From Larix kaempferi (Eukaryota; Streptophyta; Pinopsida; Pinales; Pinaceae), in the NCBI GenBank assembly GCA_027924585.1, contig BSBM01001941.1, forward strand, positions 310,001 through 374,000: a stretch of DNA of 64,000 nt, in the 5' to 3' direction. The notes below the pieces were generated by a model. That model was not told the DNA's origin. It ran no database searches and saw only the letters and a program-made list of their open reading frames with translations. A program made the translations under genes and the position numbers. Positions 32,653 through 43,209 of this stretch are shown here, piece after piece. Positions within the stretch are counted from its first letter, which is position 1; each line of letters starts with the position of its first letter.

Positions 32653-35135
32653 TTATGTCAAAGAAATGCTAGAGTCAATAACATTAGGAATCTGGAGACA
32701 GGCTTCAATGATAACTTCAACAGAGACAGAGAGATGGTGCTGGAACTCTTCCCAAGTGCATAGCAGATTCTGGATGTCAACAATCAGAGTTGTGAGTTTC
32801 GACAGATTTTCCATCTTGTCGTGGGTGGATGTAGCCTGCAAATGGATCATGTCGGGACCAAATGTGTTAATTGTGTTGTCGGCAGCAGCAAGTAACTGAT
32901 TGATTTGAGGATGAATTTCTTCAAGTTTGTTGAGACCTCCTCGGGCTTGTGACATCCACCGAACTTCTTGTTTTTCTAACTTATCCAATTGCTTGTTCTC
33001 CATGATGATATGGTTATCAAGTTTTTCGGTAAGGGCTTCATTTGCAGTCAAGCGCTGGTGCTAAAGCTTGCTTAGCAATGCTCTTGTTTTCTGAAGATTT
33101 TTGTAGACATCACCATAGTAGACATACCAATTATTGAGAACTGTGGCAAGTTTTTCTGCTTGAATAGCATACTGCTTGAGTGCTTTTGAGGCTTCTGAAA
33201 AGGCTGTAAACCGATTTGTCATGAGGGAAGATACCTCAATAGCCTGATCTTGCTGTTTCTTGAGAAGCTGAGATTGTAGCATCGACACAACAAATTCTAG
33301 TAACTGGTATGCTTTGTCTAGAGGTGGTGTCGTGTTGGAACTAGCTGGAAGCGGGATAACTTGCTGAGCTAATTTTTCACACTTAGCAAGAAATGTAATC
33401 CATTCGTTCTGTAGCTGCAGTAATTGATCTTCTGATTCCTGTCGGCGACATCTTTGTGCTCTGAAAACTGCATCTTCAAGTAAATCAAGTTTTGCTTGGG
33501 ATGCCAACTGTGGCTGATAGCTTGTAGCAGCTCCAAATTGATCTAAGTATACAGAAGGAATATTTTCTGATTGTCCATGCTGTGTTTGCTGCATTTGCAG
33601 TTGCTGTTGCAATTCTCTTTCTTTACGTTTCTTCTCTTTGTGTTTCTTTTGGCTACTTTTCTCTTTTTCTTTGTTTATGGTTTGTTGTTCTGGCCCCTTA
33701 TCTTTTTCGGCTGTTGATGGATGATTGTCGATGACTACTTGTGTATTGATAGTAGCCTGTTCTGCCTGACTGTGTGTACTGGGTACTGCTGTTGTAATGA
33801 CTGGATTATCATGTTCTATTGTTTCGGCCCTTAATGGATTTGCTGATGATGTGCTAGAGACTTCCATATTGCTTATATTAGTAACTGGAGTATTTTTATG
33901 TTCTGATGGTCCTGTCATGTCGGTTGCAGCTTCTCAAGTCTTAACTGGTTCCGTGACTCTTTATGATTCTGTCGTGTTTGCTTCTTTGTTGAGCTGCTGT
34001 GAAATTGGACTAGAATTGGATCGTTTGATAGGGGAACTCGACTGGTTCACTGGGAATGATGGTAGGTTGGCGGATGTCGGAATTGGACTTGGTGAAATGG
34101 TACTATTGAATGGATCCGAACTAACTAGACTAGACTTGACCTAGGAATTGACAACTTGGGATTTTTCCTTGCTAATGGTTTTTGCTTGAATTGGACTCGT
34201 TTGTTGTGGTAGTGATTCGACTGGAAGAGGAGTGAAGACACGTGTTTGTTGTGCATATATTGGATTTGATGGATCAGGATTTCTGATATGGTGGGTTGTC
34301 ATGTGACCGACAATTTCTGGGCTGGGTAATGGCAAAGGTGAACTTCCTGTTTGAATGTTGTCGGGAGGATCTAAGTTAGTTGGGATAGTAGATGGAGAGG
34401 CAAAAATGGGTTGTTGGATGACCATCTCGCGCCAATTAGGACAGAATATTGGAATGTTTGCAATGAATGTATTCAAAGCGGTGTCTTCTGTGACATGAGG
34501 AGCAGGTAATGCTAAAAGACTGTGTTCTTCTTCTACTGTAGTTGGGGAATGGGGGGGGGACTGGATGGTTAGATCAATATCAGGTATGACTGAAATTTTG
34601 GGTTTCTTAACAATGACTTGGGAAGATGGATACTTATCTTTTTCTAAGAACTTTCTGAATTGCTCTTCGACTGGCAGTTTATTCTTGGCTGCATCTTCAA
34701 GGATTTGGGTAGTGCTGTCGTATAGCTCGATCTCATCTGTCATCGATGGTTCTTGAATTGTTACTTTTCTTTTCCCTTTCCCTTTTGTTGATATTACTCG
34801 GTTCTGTCAGGCTATGACGATTTCGGTTGCTACCTTCTGGATATTACCGTCTGTCAGAAGATGTTCTGGATTGTCAGATTCTGTATCGCTGTTCTACTGC
34901 TCTTCGGATTCTATGTTCGGAGTCTGGGTGAGTGCTAACATCTTGGTGCTAGGTGTCGGCTTGGGTTGATAGATGAAAGTGTTCATGTACAACCGACTTT
35001 CATATGCTTCTTCTTGTTCCATATCAGATAGAGGTTCAACATGTTTGAAGTTGGTTTTCATGGCTTGTGCTGGGATAGGTAGTACTTGATTAGATTGACG
35101 GCTTAATTCTGAAAATATTTCACCTACTGAGGGAT
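32653..35135 (-). pseudogene. Element G post-integrase ORF, C-terminal two thirds
   Basis: I do not recognise a named domain. Read in one frame from about 35135 ('NGYYYPSVGEIFSELSRQ') to 32653 it is open except for a handful of stops, several of them CAG-to-TAG or CGA-to-TGA changes; the clean parts are 34743-34141, 33918-33061 and 33051-32653. The first half is acidic and Ser/Thr/Pro-rich. After 33918 comes a Lys/Glu block ('EKEKSSQKKHKEKK'), a Gln-rich run, then long helices with heptad spacing ('QLLQLQNEW', 'LLKKQQDQAIEVSSL', 'KLDNHIIMENKQLDKL'), a probable coiled coil. No membrane segment or signal peptide, so it is not envelope-like. It continues the 36613-35120 ORF after a frameshift near 35130. 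Confidence 0.6.
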
Positions 35136-36613
35136 AATAGTAGCCGTTTTGCTGGACCCGCTGCTCCTTCCATGTACCATACTACTGTGTTGTCCAAAGA
35201 TAGTTGGATGTGCACTGTCGGGGGCAGGCTTCGACGGATGTTCTGTGGTACCCTCCATCTTTTTGCTATTTCTTTAAGGTCAGTAAACCATGCTTCAAGC
35301 CAAAGCTTGACTGTTGTAGGTCCATGTCGGCTTGCTCCAGGTGTAAAGCTGTGGAAATTTTCCATAAGGACGAGTCGGGCTTCAACAAAATCTTTGATTC
35401 CTTTTGGTCGAAAATGGGTCATGGAAATCCAAATGAGTACAGATGGGTAGCGGATGCTAGCTCCCTCGTCCTGGCACTTCTGGCATGTATATTTGAGAAT
35501 GTCGGCTAGATAATCTGCCCAGTTGTATACCTTTCCATTCATAGCCATATTTTTAACAGCTTCCAGCATTTCGGGCTTCAGGTCTGAACCTCTACCTGTC
35601 CTTGAAAGTGCATGTGATACAATCTTGGCGGCAGTTTTGTAATTGCCAAAAACAATCTGACTCACGACTATACCCCGTGAATTCTTTCCAGCAGGAGAAT
35701 CAACAAACTCATCAACCAAGTCGGCACCTGAACTTGTTGGTACAGCATCTCCTTTATGTGAAAGGCTAGTAATTTTATGGATAATTTCACCATTTATTTC
35801 GACTCGAATATCAAGGTAGAGATTGCCGTTGTGGTATCTGCTAACGATGAACTGTGCAATGACTTCCTTCAATCCTCCAAAATTATCCAGTAAAGGTTCC
35901 TTCAGGTAGTGCAGGATTTTAGCTATCTGCAACAATTTTGTTTCCTCTCTCCAGTGACCGTTTGAATCCTTTCCCCAATCTTCAACACTTCTCCATGATT
36001 TCTCCCAGGTGGGTTCCAATTCCTTTGCATTCTGAATCAACTGGAGTCTAGTTTCCAATGGTGTCTGTTCTTTCTCCAATTCTCTAACTGATGTTGCGGC
36101 GGCTCTGCTAGCGGTTAAAGTTTTTCGGGGAGCCATGGCGGATTCAGGGTGTGAGGTTGTGAGAATGGTTTCAGCGAAGTCGGGGAATTTTGTTTCTTGG
36201 AGTTCAAGTTCTCGGCAGAAGAGTAACCAAGAATCCTCAAGCTTCGTATTTATGGTGGAATTACTCGGCACGGGCGAACGAGACATAGAGGCATGTATTA
36301 ATGGCTGATGTGATGGGGCTATTAAATTAGGCTGTCTAGATATCGGCGCTTCGTTAGGTGCATTAATTTTGGCAGTGCGATTATCTTTAGCTTTTATTGC
36401 TTTGTCATCATGGTGCTGCAACATCTCGTTCATTGTGTTAGGTCGACGAGCTTCTTTATTTATGTTTGGACGGTCGGAGCTCCAATACTTCTGCTGTGTC
36501 GGATTTTCTTCTGTAAACCGTCGATGTTCTTGTCGGTGTCTGTAATATCGACGGTTGTACGTTGGAATTCTTTCTTTGCTGTTTCCTTGCTTCCTCTGCC
36601 ATTCTCTCGTCAT
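35120..36613 (-). CDS. Element G post-integrase ORF, N-terminal 497 codons (open)
   Basis: Starts 95 bp after the integrase stop. The first 150 residues are basic and Arg/Asn/Gln-rich ('RRYYRHRQEHRRF'). From about residue 155 ('MAPRKTLTASRAAATS') comes a folded region with 'WEKSWRSVEDWGK', 'LLDNFGGLKEVIAQFIVSRY', 'NWADYLADILKYTCQKCQDE' and 'SVLIWISMTHFRPKGIKDF'. The last part faintly recalls the 'putative plant transposon protein' type of domain seen near plant retroelements, but I cannot confirm that. The open frame in an otherwise broken element is notable. Before the end the frame shifts near 35130, and the natural protein would have run on to 32653. Function unknown. Confidence 0.6.
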   Translation of the reverse strand: MTREWQRKQGNSKERIPTYNRRYYRHRQEHRRFTEENPTQQKYWSSDRPNINKEARRPNTMNEMLQHHDDKAIKAKDNRTAKINAPNEAPISRQPNLIAPSHQPLIHASMSRSPVPSNSTINTKLEDSWLLFCRELELQETKFPDFAETILTTSHPESAMAPRKTLTASRAAATSVRELEKEQTPLETRLQLIQNAKELEPTWEKSWRSVEDWGKDSNGHWREETKLLQIAKILHYLKEPLLDNFGGLKEVIAQFIVSRYHNGNLYLDIRVEINGEIIHKITSLSHKGDAVPTSSGADLVDEFVDSPAGKNSRGIVVSQIVFGNYKTAAKIVSHALSRTGRGSDLKPEMLEAVKNMAMNGKVYNWADYLADILKYTCQKCQDEGASIRYPSVLIWISMTHFRPKGIKDFVEARLVLMENFHSFTPGASRHGPTTVKLWLEAWFTDLKEIAKRWRVPQNIRRSLPPTVHIQLSLDNTVVWYMEGAAGPAKRLLLSLSR

Positions 36614-36707
36614 TTCTGCTTTTTGCCATGATCTGCTATATTTGGTTGATTGCTTTATAGTACTCTCTTTCGGTTATTTTTAACCATTTTTTTTTTCAAA
36701 TTCATGT

Positions 36708-37703
36708 TCATGATTTATACCTTTTAAGTCGAGTGCCGTTTATGAATTTCTTGAACATATTTCCTTGTAATGTTTTTAGTTGGACTGATCCATTAGGATT
36801 TAAATTTTCGATGATGTAGGGTCCCATCCATTCTGTATGCAACTTTTTTGGTTTCCCTTTTACTCTGCTATTATATAGGAGTGCTAAATCTCCAATTGAC
36901 AGATTTTTTTGTTTTATATTTCTATCATGCCATGCTTTCTGTTGCTGTTTTTGCACTCTCTGATGTTCTAATGCCAACTGTCGACTTTCATCCAGCTTCG
37001 ACAGCTGTAATATCCGTTCGTGTCGAGTATCTTCGACATCGATATGTAGAGCTGTTGCAATGGTCGGTGCTTGTCGTCGAAAATGTAACAGAACGACAAC
37101 CTCTTGCCCATAGAAAAGTGAGAATGGTGTCTGTCCTGTCATTTTCTTATATGCTGTTCTATATGCCCAAAGGACAGCAGGTATTTTATCGTCCCAGTCA
37201 TCTTTTTCTATGTTGCAGATCTTTGTCAGTCCTTTTGTAAGTGTTTTATTGAACGATTCTACTGCACCGTTTGACTGAGGGTGATATGCTGTGCTTATTC
37301 TATGATCTACTGCAAATTCCTTAGTCAATGCTTTAATGGTTTTACATACAAAGTGTGTGCCTTGGTCACTTATCAATGTTATGGGGCATCCAAAGCATGT
37401 TATTATGTTTTCATAAATGAATTTAGCAGCAACTTCACTTGAACATGTTTAGATTGGTTCTGCTTCTGCCCACTTGGTAACGTATTCGACAACAGTAATA
37501 ATATATCGAGCACCTGTTCGTCTTCCCACTACTGGAAATGGTCCAATAAAATCAATAGCCCATGTTTCAAACGTTCAGATAGGGTTAATTGGGAACAATG
37601 GCATTTTTGTTCTTGGTAGTGGTTGGCCCATGCACTGACAATTATCACACTTAGATACAAACTCTTGACAGTATTTATGAACTGTTGTCCACCAGAGTCC
37701 TGC
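36708..37703 (-). pseudogene. Element G integrase
   Basis: Joins element DNA to host DNA. The zinc region begins in the preceding RNase H frame ('HAGPAGGHYHP') and continues with 'CDNCQCMGQP' near 37640. The core retains all three catalytic acidic residues: 'WAIDFIGPF' near 37550, 'ISDQGTHF' (open frame start 37376) and 'NGAVESFNK'. The C-terminal part shows 'IGDLALLYNSR' and 'WMGPYIIENL', the GPY/F module, and ends 'RLKRYKS'; there is no chromodomain. In-frame stops near 37703, 37575 and 37450 disrupt it. The type resembles Tat/Athila-like integrases more than the chromovirus at 7.2-8.5 kb. Confidence 0.85.
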
Positions 37704-38537
37704 CTACAAGATTTTTTTCGCTGTTATATCTGGATGATAATGTCCTCCCGCTGGTCCAGCATGGGCTTCTGTAATTATATCCTGTCGTTCATGCTCAAGT
37801 GCACATCGGCATAATATATCGTCCAGGCCGAGTTTATAGAGGAAACCATTGATCAAAGTGTAGGAGGCTACTTTCATTGCTAATATCTTCCTATTTTTCT
37901 CATTCATTCCCTCAGGAGCTTGCCCATTTTCCAGAAATTGTGAAATTTCCATAAGTTCTGAAGGTATTGCTTCAATGCGAAACAAGTGTGCGTCCGGTAA
38001 GTCATCTTCAATTTCTGTCGGTTCTTCTCCTATGTCGATTCTTGATAGGTGGTCTGGTCTGGAATTAACTTTTCCAGGTCGGATGATGACTTCAAATTCA
38101 AATTCTTGAAACAGTAATAACCAGCGACATAATCTCTCGTGATGTAATGGCTTATTGACTAAGTATTTTAAAGCTTGGTGATCTGTATAAAATACAAAGG
38201 GATTAGCCAATAAATAATGGCGGTATTTCTGAAGGGAAAATACCATACCTAATGCTTTTCTTTCGGTCGTAGAATAATTTCTTTCAGCTTTATTCAATTT
38301 TCGACTGCTGAATGCATTAGGATAATCCATGTTATCATCTCCGGGTTGTGTTAGGATGGCTCCTACTGCTATTCCGGATGCATCAATATGTACATGAAAT
38401 TTCTTTGACCAATCTGGAAATCGAAGAATTGGTGCTTCGACCATTTTTATTTTCAATGTGTTGAATGAAATGTCGCATTCCTCTGTCCATTTATAATCTC
38501 GATCTTCTTTTAGAAATTCTTCCAGAGGATAAGTCAT
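37704..38537 (-). pseudogene. Element G RNase H
   Basis: Open for 277 codons. It begins in the RT connection ('EECDISFNTLKIKMVEAPIL') and then gives the RNase H core 'HVHIDASGIAVGAILTQ' (first Asp), 'STTERKALGMVFSLQKYR' (Glu), 'FYTDHQALKYLVNK' (second Asp) and 'NSRPDHLSRID' at the end of the domain. The last 100 residues lead into the integrase zinc region. The domain has all expected acidic residues, but the frame stops before integrase. Confidence 0.88.
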
Positions 38538-39417
38538 ATCAGAATAATGTATGATAAATTTCCTATAATCCTGGTATGACCTAACAGGATTCGTACTTGT
38601 TTCAAATTTACTGGAGGTTTTAGGTCGAGAATAATTTTGATCTTCGCGTAGTCAACCTTAATACCTTCTTTGCACACGACATGGCCAAGTAATATGCCGA
38701 TAGGTGTCGTGAACCTCTGGCTTTTGATAGTTGTATCTATCGACATCTTTCCAACATTAATCTGGGCCATTTGCAGTGATCTTTCAACATTGTATAAATT
38801 GTCCAATCATCAAAGTGTACAGCCATGGTTTTGTAAATATATTCTTGGAATGCTTTGATGACAATTCTTGAGAAGACCGCAGGTGCGTTCTTCAACCCGA
38901 AAGGCATAAATTTATATGCGAATGACCCAAATTTGCACACGAATGTTGTCTTTTTCTGATCTTCTTTTGCTACAGGTACTTGGTTGTACCCCGAGAATCC
39001 ACCCGTGAAAGAATAGCACTCGTGCCCTGCAACTTCATTGATGATTTAATCTGCAAAGGGTGTAGGGAAATGATCTGTTAGAGTTACCTTGTTCAGTTCT
39101 CGAAAGTTGACACAGATTCTCAGTTGAGTCGGATCTTGTTTCTTTGGCTGAACGACCATTGGGATTTCCCATTCCGACTGGTCAATAGGATATATGATTC
39201 CTGTAGCAAGCATGTTATTGATCTCCTTTTTGACAATATCCTTATATTTGTGGGAAATTTTGTAGGGTCTTTTCTTCACGGGTCTGGCATCAAGTTTAAT
39301 ATCAATTTTCATCTCGCCCATTTCCTTTACAAGCCCTTTCAAATAATTATAGTCTCGAGCAAAAACGTCTTGGAATTCTTTGAGAATACTAGAGATTTCT
39401 GCTGTTTGTTCCTCATT
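38538..39417 (-). pseudogene. Element G reverse transcriptase
   Basis: It follows the gag-like frame after one stop at 39418. 'ILKEFQDVFARDYNYLKGL' gives the usual Ty3 RT start, then 'KKRPYKISHKYKDIVKKEI', 'QLRICVNFRELNKVT', 'TPFAD' with a stop after it, 'CYSFTGGFSGYNQV' (usually 'DGFSGYNQ', so the first catalytic Asp appears as Gly), 'FGLKNAPAVFSR' and 'VHFDDWTIY' (the catalytic YxDD box as FDDW). Thumb sequence ('GILLGHVVCKEGI') lies in another frame at 38806-38534. Confidence 0.85.
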
Positions 39418-40536
39418 CTAGTAATCACCAATTTTTTCCATTTTTGGTCGATCGTCTTTTGAAATATCTACTTCCTTTATTTTAATCTTTGCGTCCATCC
39501 ATTCTGGTGCACGGCTATGACTTATCTGTCTTTCACCTTCTTTGATTTGTGTGAAAGTTGGTGGGAAGTCTTTTTCTGATAATCTTTTAGGTTCATCTTT
39601 TTCTACGATCTCTGTACTTAAGATTGTTCTTACGGGCTTCGACACACTGGGATGATCATTTCTCCATTGAAAAGTTTTCCTTACCGACATCTCTGTTTCT
39701 AGGCTCAGTCTTGTCGAATGTTGTTTTTCTGTCGTCTTTATATTGTAGCAATTGTTAGGTGGGTGCACATTCTCTTGTTCATTTCCAAGTGTTAAAGTTT
39801 CTGTCAGCTGTAAAAATTCTTTTATGCTTTTACTTGCTTCGATCAATCTCTCATCCTGCGGAGAAAACTGGAAATCCTTAATAAAATTTTCTTTTAGATC
39901 TTTCCAAGGGAAAGTTTCTCCTCTTGCTTCTTCCATCTTGTACCACTTGTTAGGTAGATCGTCGAGTGTTCTGGGAAAGAGGTGAGGCCATTTTCTTTCA
40001 TCTTTATAGCCTAATTTTCTCCATTCTTTTTCGCAACAGTCAATGTGAGCTTTGAGGTTTTGTCCTTGTGTAAACAAGGGAATGTCAGCCTAAGTTGTCA
40101 AGTTTCTTCCTCCAAACCTTTCTAGGAAAGATGTTGATGCAATATTCCAATTTTGAAGTTTCGACTGATGAGTGTCCCACCATCTCGCAACTTGACTAGT
40201 AAATGTCTCTACCAAAATTTGTAGACGGCCTTGATCTCCGACATGTTTTGATACCTGTTCGACATGTACGTCAGGTAAATCACGTTCTTTATATCTTAAT
40301 GTCGAGCTACCATATTGTACATTTTTAATTGGAACAAGTGTTGGATATGCTCATGTTTTTCGTTCAAAAATATTCGGTGTGTAAGATACAGAGAGACACT
40401 TCTTTATTTGTTTCCTCGAGATGGCTTCCATAGTCCAACATTCTTTTGCATGCAAATCATAGTTCTCTATTTGCCAGTCATAAATTTCTGCATCGGAATT
40501 GTATCCGAGCGAGATAGGATCTCCGAGATGAAGTTC
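39418..40536 (-). pseudogene. Element G gag-like domain between protease and RT
   Basis: After the protease, with stops or frame slips near 40537, 40347 and 40090, comes 'SSTLRYKERDLPDVHVEQ', then the Retrotrans_gag-like core 'VETFTSQVARWWDTHQS' (near 40210) and 'STSFLERFGG', then an open 219-codon stretch (40077-39418) with 'FTQGQNLKAHIDCCEKEW', 'LDDLPNKWYKMEEA' and 'FPWKDLKENFIKDF'. The Trp and Phe pattern is that of gag, but canonical gag precedes protease, so this is either a second gag or an inverted order. No zinc knuckle was seen. A charged linker leads to RT. Confidence 0.75.
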
Positions 40537-40935
40537 TCATTGGTTGTTTGGCTCAATGCGATCTTCATTATTGTCTATTCGGTAAAGCTGTCGGATATCG
40601 TTATCGACTTCTGTAGGTTTTGACCAAGGTTCTCGTTGTGATGGGAAGATTGGCACGATAACCTTCTGGCCATTACCTTTCAACTTGATGCAGCTTTTGT
40701 CCAAAGAAATTGAAGCCTTCATCTTCCGTCCCCATGGTCGACCGACCAAAGCAGGGAAGGAACTTGTGTCATCTTTTGGTATGATGATTTAAAAATCTAC
40801 TGATGTCGTGATACCTTTAATGGAAGTTTCGACTCCTTTCCATACTCCAATCGGCTTAATTAATCCTTGATCTGCGAGCTTTAAGTAGTGGCCTGATTCC
40901 TGTAGTTGAGGTCGACCGAGTTGGTTACCTCATAA
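40537..40935 (-). pseudogene. Element G aspartic protease, C-terminal half
   Basis: The frame reads 'LGRPQLQESGHYLKLADQG', 'IGVWKGVETSIKGITTSV', 'IIIPKDDTSSFPALVGRPWG' (the flap and the conserved 'ILLGRPWL' block), then 'KLKGNGQKVIVPI' and a linker to 40537. The active-site D-S/T-G would lie upstream and was lost at the junction with copia B. One stop falls near 40790. Typical of gypsy proteases fused in a polyprotein. Confidence 0.75.
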
Positions 40936-40949
40936 CATTCCAGGAATGA

Positions 40950-41965
40950 TTCTTTGGAGGAAACCATGTGGTTGGAGGCTCCAGAATCAATGAGAAAGGC
41001 TTGTGATTGTGAGAATCCAACCTTTAGTGCATGTCATCTCTCATGATTATCTGTCTCACTTCCAAAATTAGTCTTCCTTGCACCTTCTAGGAGGGCAATG
41101 TTCTGTTGTTCAAGAATTTTGGTCATTTGATCTATCTTCTTCTTCATGCAATATCTCTTTGGGTGATTTCCTTTCTTGCAATAGGAACACTTGGTATTCT
41201 CAAACCCATTTTGCTTATCTTTCTTGGAGTTGGAGGCTACTTCCGATGGATTAGACTTCTCCTTTAGCTTGGATTCAAATTTCTTCTTTTCTTTACCTTT
41301 TTGCTTCCCTTTGGCATTCACACTTTTTGACTCGCCATCCATAAGAGCTTGATTTTTGGAGGCCTTCAAGGAACCCATATGAATCAATTGGTCTTGTTCT
41401 TGGATGAGATATTCAGTGAATGCATCTAAGGAAGGAATTTTCCAGTTGGGGATTGACAATCTACCAGAATGGAAGGTAGAAAAAAATATTGAAAATTCCA
41501 GACCAAGATTGCTTAGGATGGATAGCACCAACTGCTCATAATTCTTCTCAATGCCACATTGTTTGCACTGCATGACCAAGGATTTGAATTTAGAAAAGAA
41601 TTGTTGTATGGTTTCGAAATTGCTTGGTTGAAGATCAATTAATTCATCTCCAGAATATGGCCTCTCAGCTCATCTTGCTTGCCGAAGAGAGTATCAAGCT
41701 TCAACCAAACCTCTCTTTAAGTCTTCAATCCATCAAGGTGGAAGATATAATCTCTGGAAATATGAATACAGATGAAACCAAACGCTTGATCTAATCTGTT
41801 CAGGTACTTGGATTTCTCAACAACTTCCCGAGGTTCTACCTCCTTGCCCATTGTGACCCTGTACAAACTCTTGTTGTGCAAAACCATCTGAATATCAACC
41901 CTCCAATCAAGATAATTGAAGGGTATCAGGATCATTGGAGACAAAGGAACATTCGAATTATCCAA
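40950..41965 (-). pseudogene. Copia B gag and start of protease
   Basis: Gag begins at 41965 ('MDNSNVPLSPMILIPFNYLDW') in the UBN2-type pattern, is interrupted by a stop near 41717 and a frame change, and is open again from 41579 to 41034. There it has a Lys-rich linker and the zinc knuckle 'CSYCKKGNHPKRYC' (CX2CX4HX4C) intact at about 41190. After one stop the protease begins with 'AFLIDSGASNHMVSSKESF', keeping the active-site DSG. Sequence then switches to element G at about 40930-40945. Confidence 0.88.
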
Positions 41966-42237
41966 GTGAAACTACTGAAGCGAATACAAATTGAAATTGC
42001 TGCTACTGCTACACTGAAAAACCTTCAAAATCCTACAAAAAACTCTCAATTTTGGAGATAATATTCGACTGAGCACTGCTTTAGGACAATAGCCACTTTT
42101 ATTCGGATCCTTCACACCTGGATAGACCTCGAAGGAGTTATCTAATGAATTCAATGCAATGGCACTAGGATTTGCTATGGAAATATAGAGGCTTCTAGTG
42201 CACTACTGAAAGCAACTACTCAAACTATGATCTTTGA

Positions 42238-42249
42238 GCTCTGATACCA
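42238..42249 (-). other. Primer-binding site of copia B
   Basis: TGGTATCAGAGC on the minus strand, immediately next to the 5' LTR. Confidence 0.9.
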
Positions 42250-42900
42250 TTTGAAATTATAGAACAAAACAGATCATAGAGCTGAGAATACCTCACAATG
42301 AAAATAATGAGCATAATAGATGAATTACAGTGAAACTTGCAGTGAAATGAGCAGTCAAATTAATCATGCATTGGAACTCAGATGGAAACATAAATGTGTG
42401 TTATGATCCAGTAATTAGTATAGTCAACATATATGTTATAATGGAGAGAATTCGATTATCCTCGGAGAATTCGAATCCATGTCAATATAGCATAGGAATT
42501 GTCACCACTGGAGTGCTCCGGAAGTCCCAAACTCAACTCAAAAAAAAAAAAGTTTAACTGAAGCTACTGTCAGTTAACTGACCAAGAGGGGTGCATCTAT
42601 GAGTTTGGCATGCAAATCAACCAGAAAGGGCACATTAAATCACAGTTAGTGGTGATCAGAGCTCAAACCCCCACTAGAGTTTAGGGACTCAAGTGGACTG
42701 AACTAGAACACAAAGTTAGCTCCTAAAATGTAGGAAACTGACTTTGGTGGGCCTAAAATAATGCATGCAGGGAACGTTAGGTGGCTAATGGGTCCTAGAT
42801 GACATATGCACACCACTAGGGGAAAAATAATATCATCAACTACCAGGAAAAGGTAAATAATGCTAAGTAGGACAAGGATGGAGTATTAATTATCCTAACA
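42250..42900 (-). repeat. 5' LTR of copia B
   Basis: 651 bp. It starts 'tttgaaattatag' on the plus strand (TG mutated to TT) and ends 'atcctaaca', then GAGTT. Confidence 0.9.
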
Positions 42901-42905
42901 GAGTT

Positions 42906-43209
42906 CTTTAAGATATCAGTTGGGTTATAGGTTGTGATTATTTTTTGCTTGCTACAATTTTTTGTATTGGCCATCAAAGGTTTCTATACACTATTGTGGT
43001 GTTTTGCAAGAGTTCATTGTATAGATTGGTTCAGGTGCAATTTCATGATACAGTTAGAAGCAATTGTTATCTTCATCAAGTCCACGAGGATAACTGTGTT
43101 CTTATTCACATCTTATGGGGCATTTTGGAAGTTGTCATGAAGGGGGATGTTAGTGTGATGCCACCTTCCTCCATTTGTATTCTTTCTCCTAGTCATCATT
43201 AAGGGGTAG
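42906..43209 (+). other. Internal region of element A, right part
   Basis: Non-coding remainder of A, ending with the purine tract 'attaaggggtag' that primes plus-strand synthesis just before the 3' LTR. The overlapping short frames here show no domain. Confidence 0.6.

Larger units (their letters stand above)
32246..40942 (-). mobile_element. Element G: Ty3/gypsy element with unusual gene order, 5' truncated
   Basis: It keeps a 329-bp 3' LTR (32246-32574), polypurine tract, a post-integrase ORF region, integrase, RNase H, RT, a gag-like domain and the C-terminal half of protease, all on the minus strand. It ends at about 40930-40945 inside protease, fused directly to the copia B protease. 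No 5' LTR or further gag is present. There are three oddities: gag-like sequence between protease and RT, about 1,320 codons after integrase, and CpG-rich sequence compared with its hosts. It has LTR, integrase and polypurine tract, so it is a retrotransposon and not a pararetrovirus. Confidence 0.88.
29546..42900 (-). mobile_element. Copia B: Ty1/copia element interrupted by G
   Basis: LTRs of 644 bp (29546-30189) and 651 bp (42250-42900) with duplications GAGTT at 29541-29545 and 42901-42905. Primer site TGGTATCAGAGC on the minus strand (42238-42249) and a purine tract next to the left LTR. Gag and the start of protease lie at 41.97-40.95 kb, and the integrase-RT hinge, RT and RNase H at 32.25-30.4 kb. 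Between them sits element G. The protease end and the whole integrase are absent, so a deletion followed the insertion of G. Confidence 0.92.

Noticed and set aside
32653-36613. The post-integrase ORF of G as an envelope gene
   Set aside because: No signal peptide, membrane helix or Cys pattern; it is basic, acidic and coiled-coil-like in turn.
32246-40942. Element G as an endogenous pararetrovirus
   Set aside because: It has an LTR, a polypurine tract, an integrase with D, D and E and no movement protein; it is a Ty3/gypsy retrotransposon.
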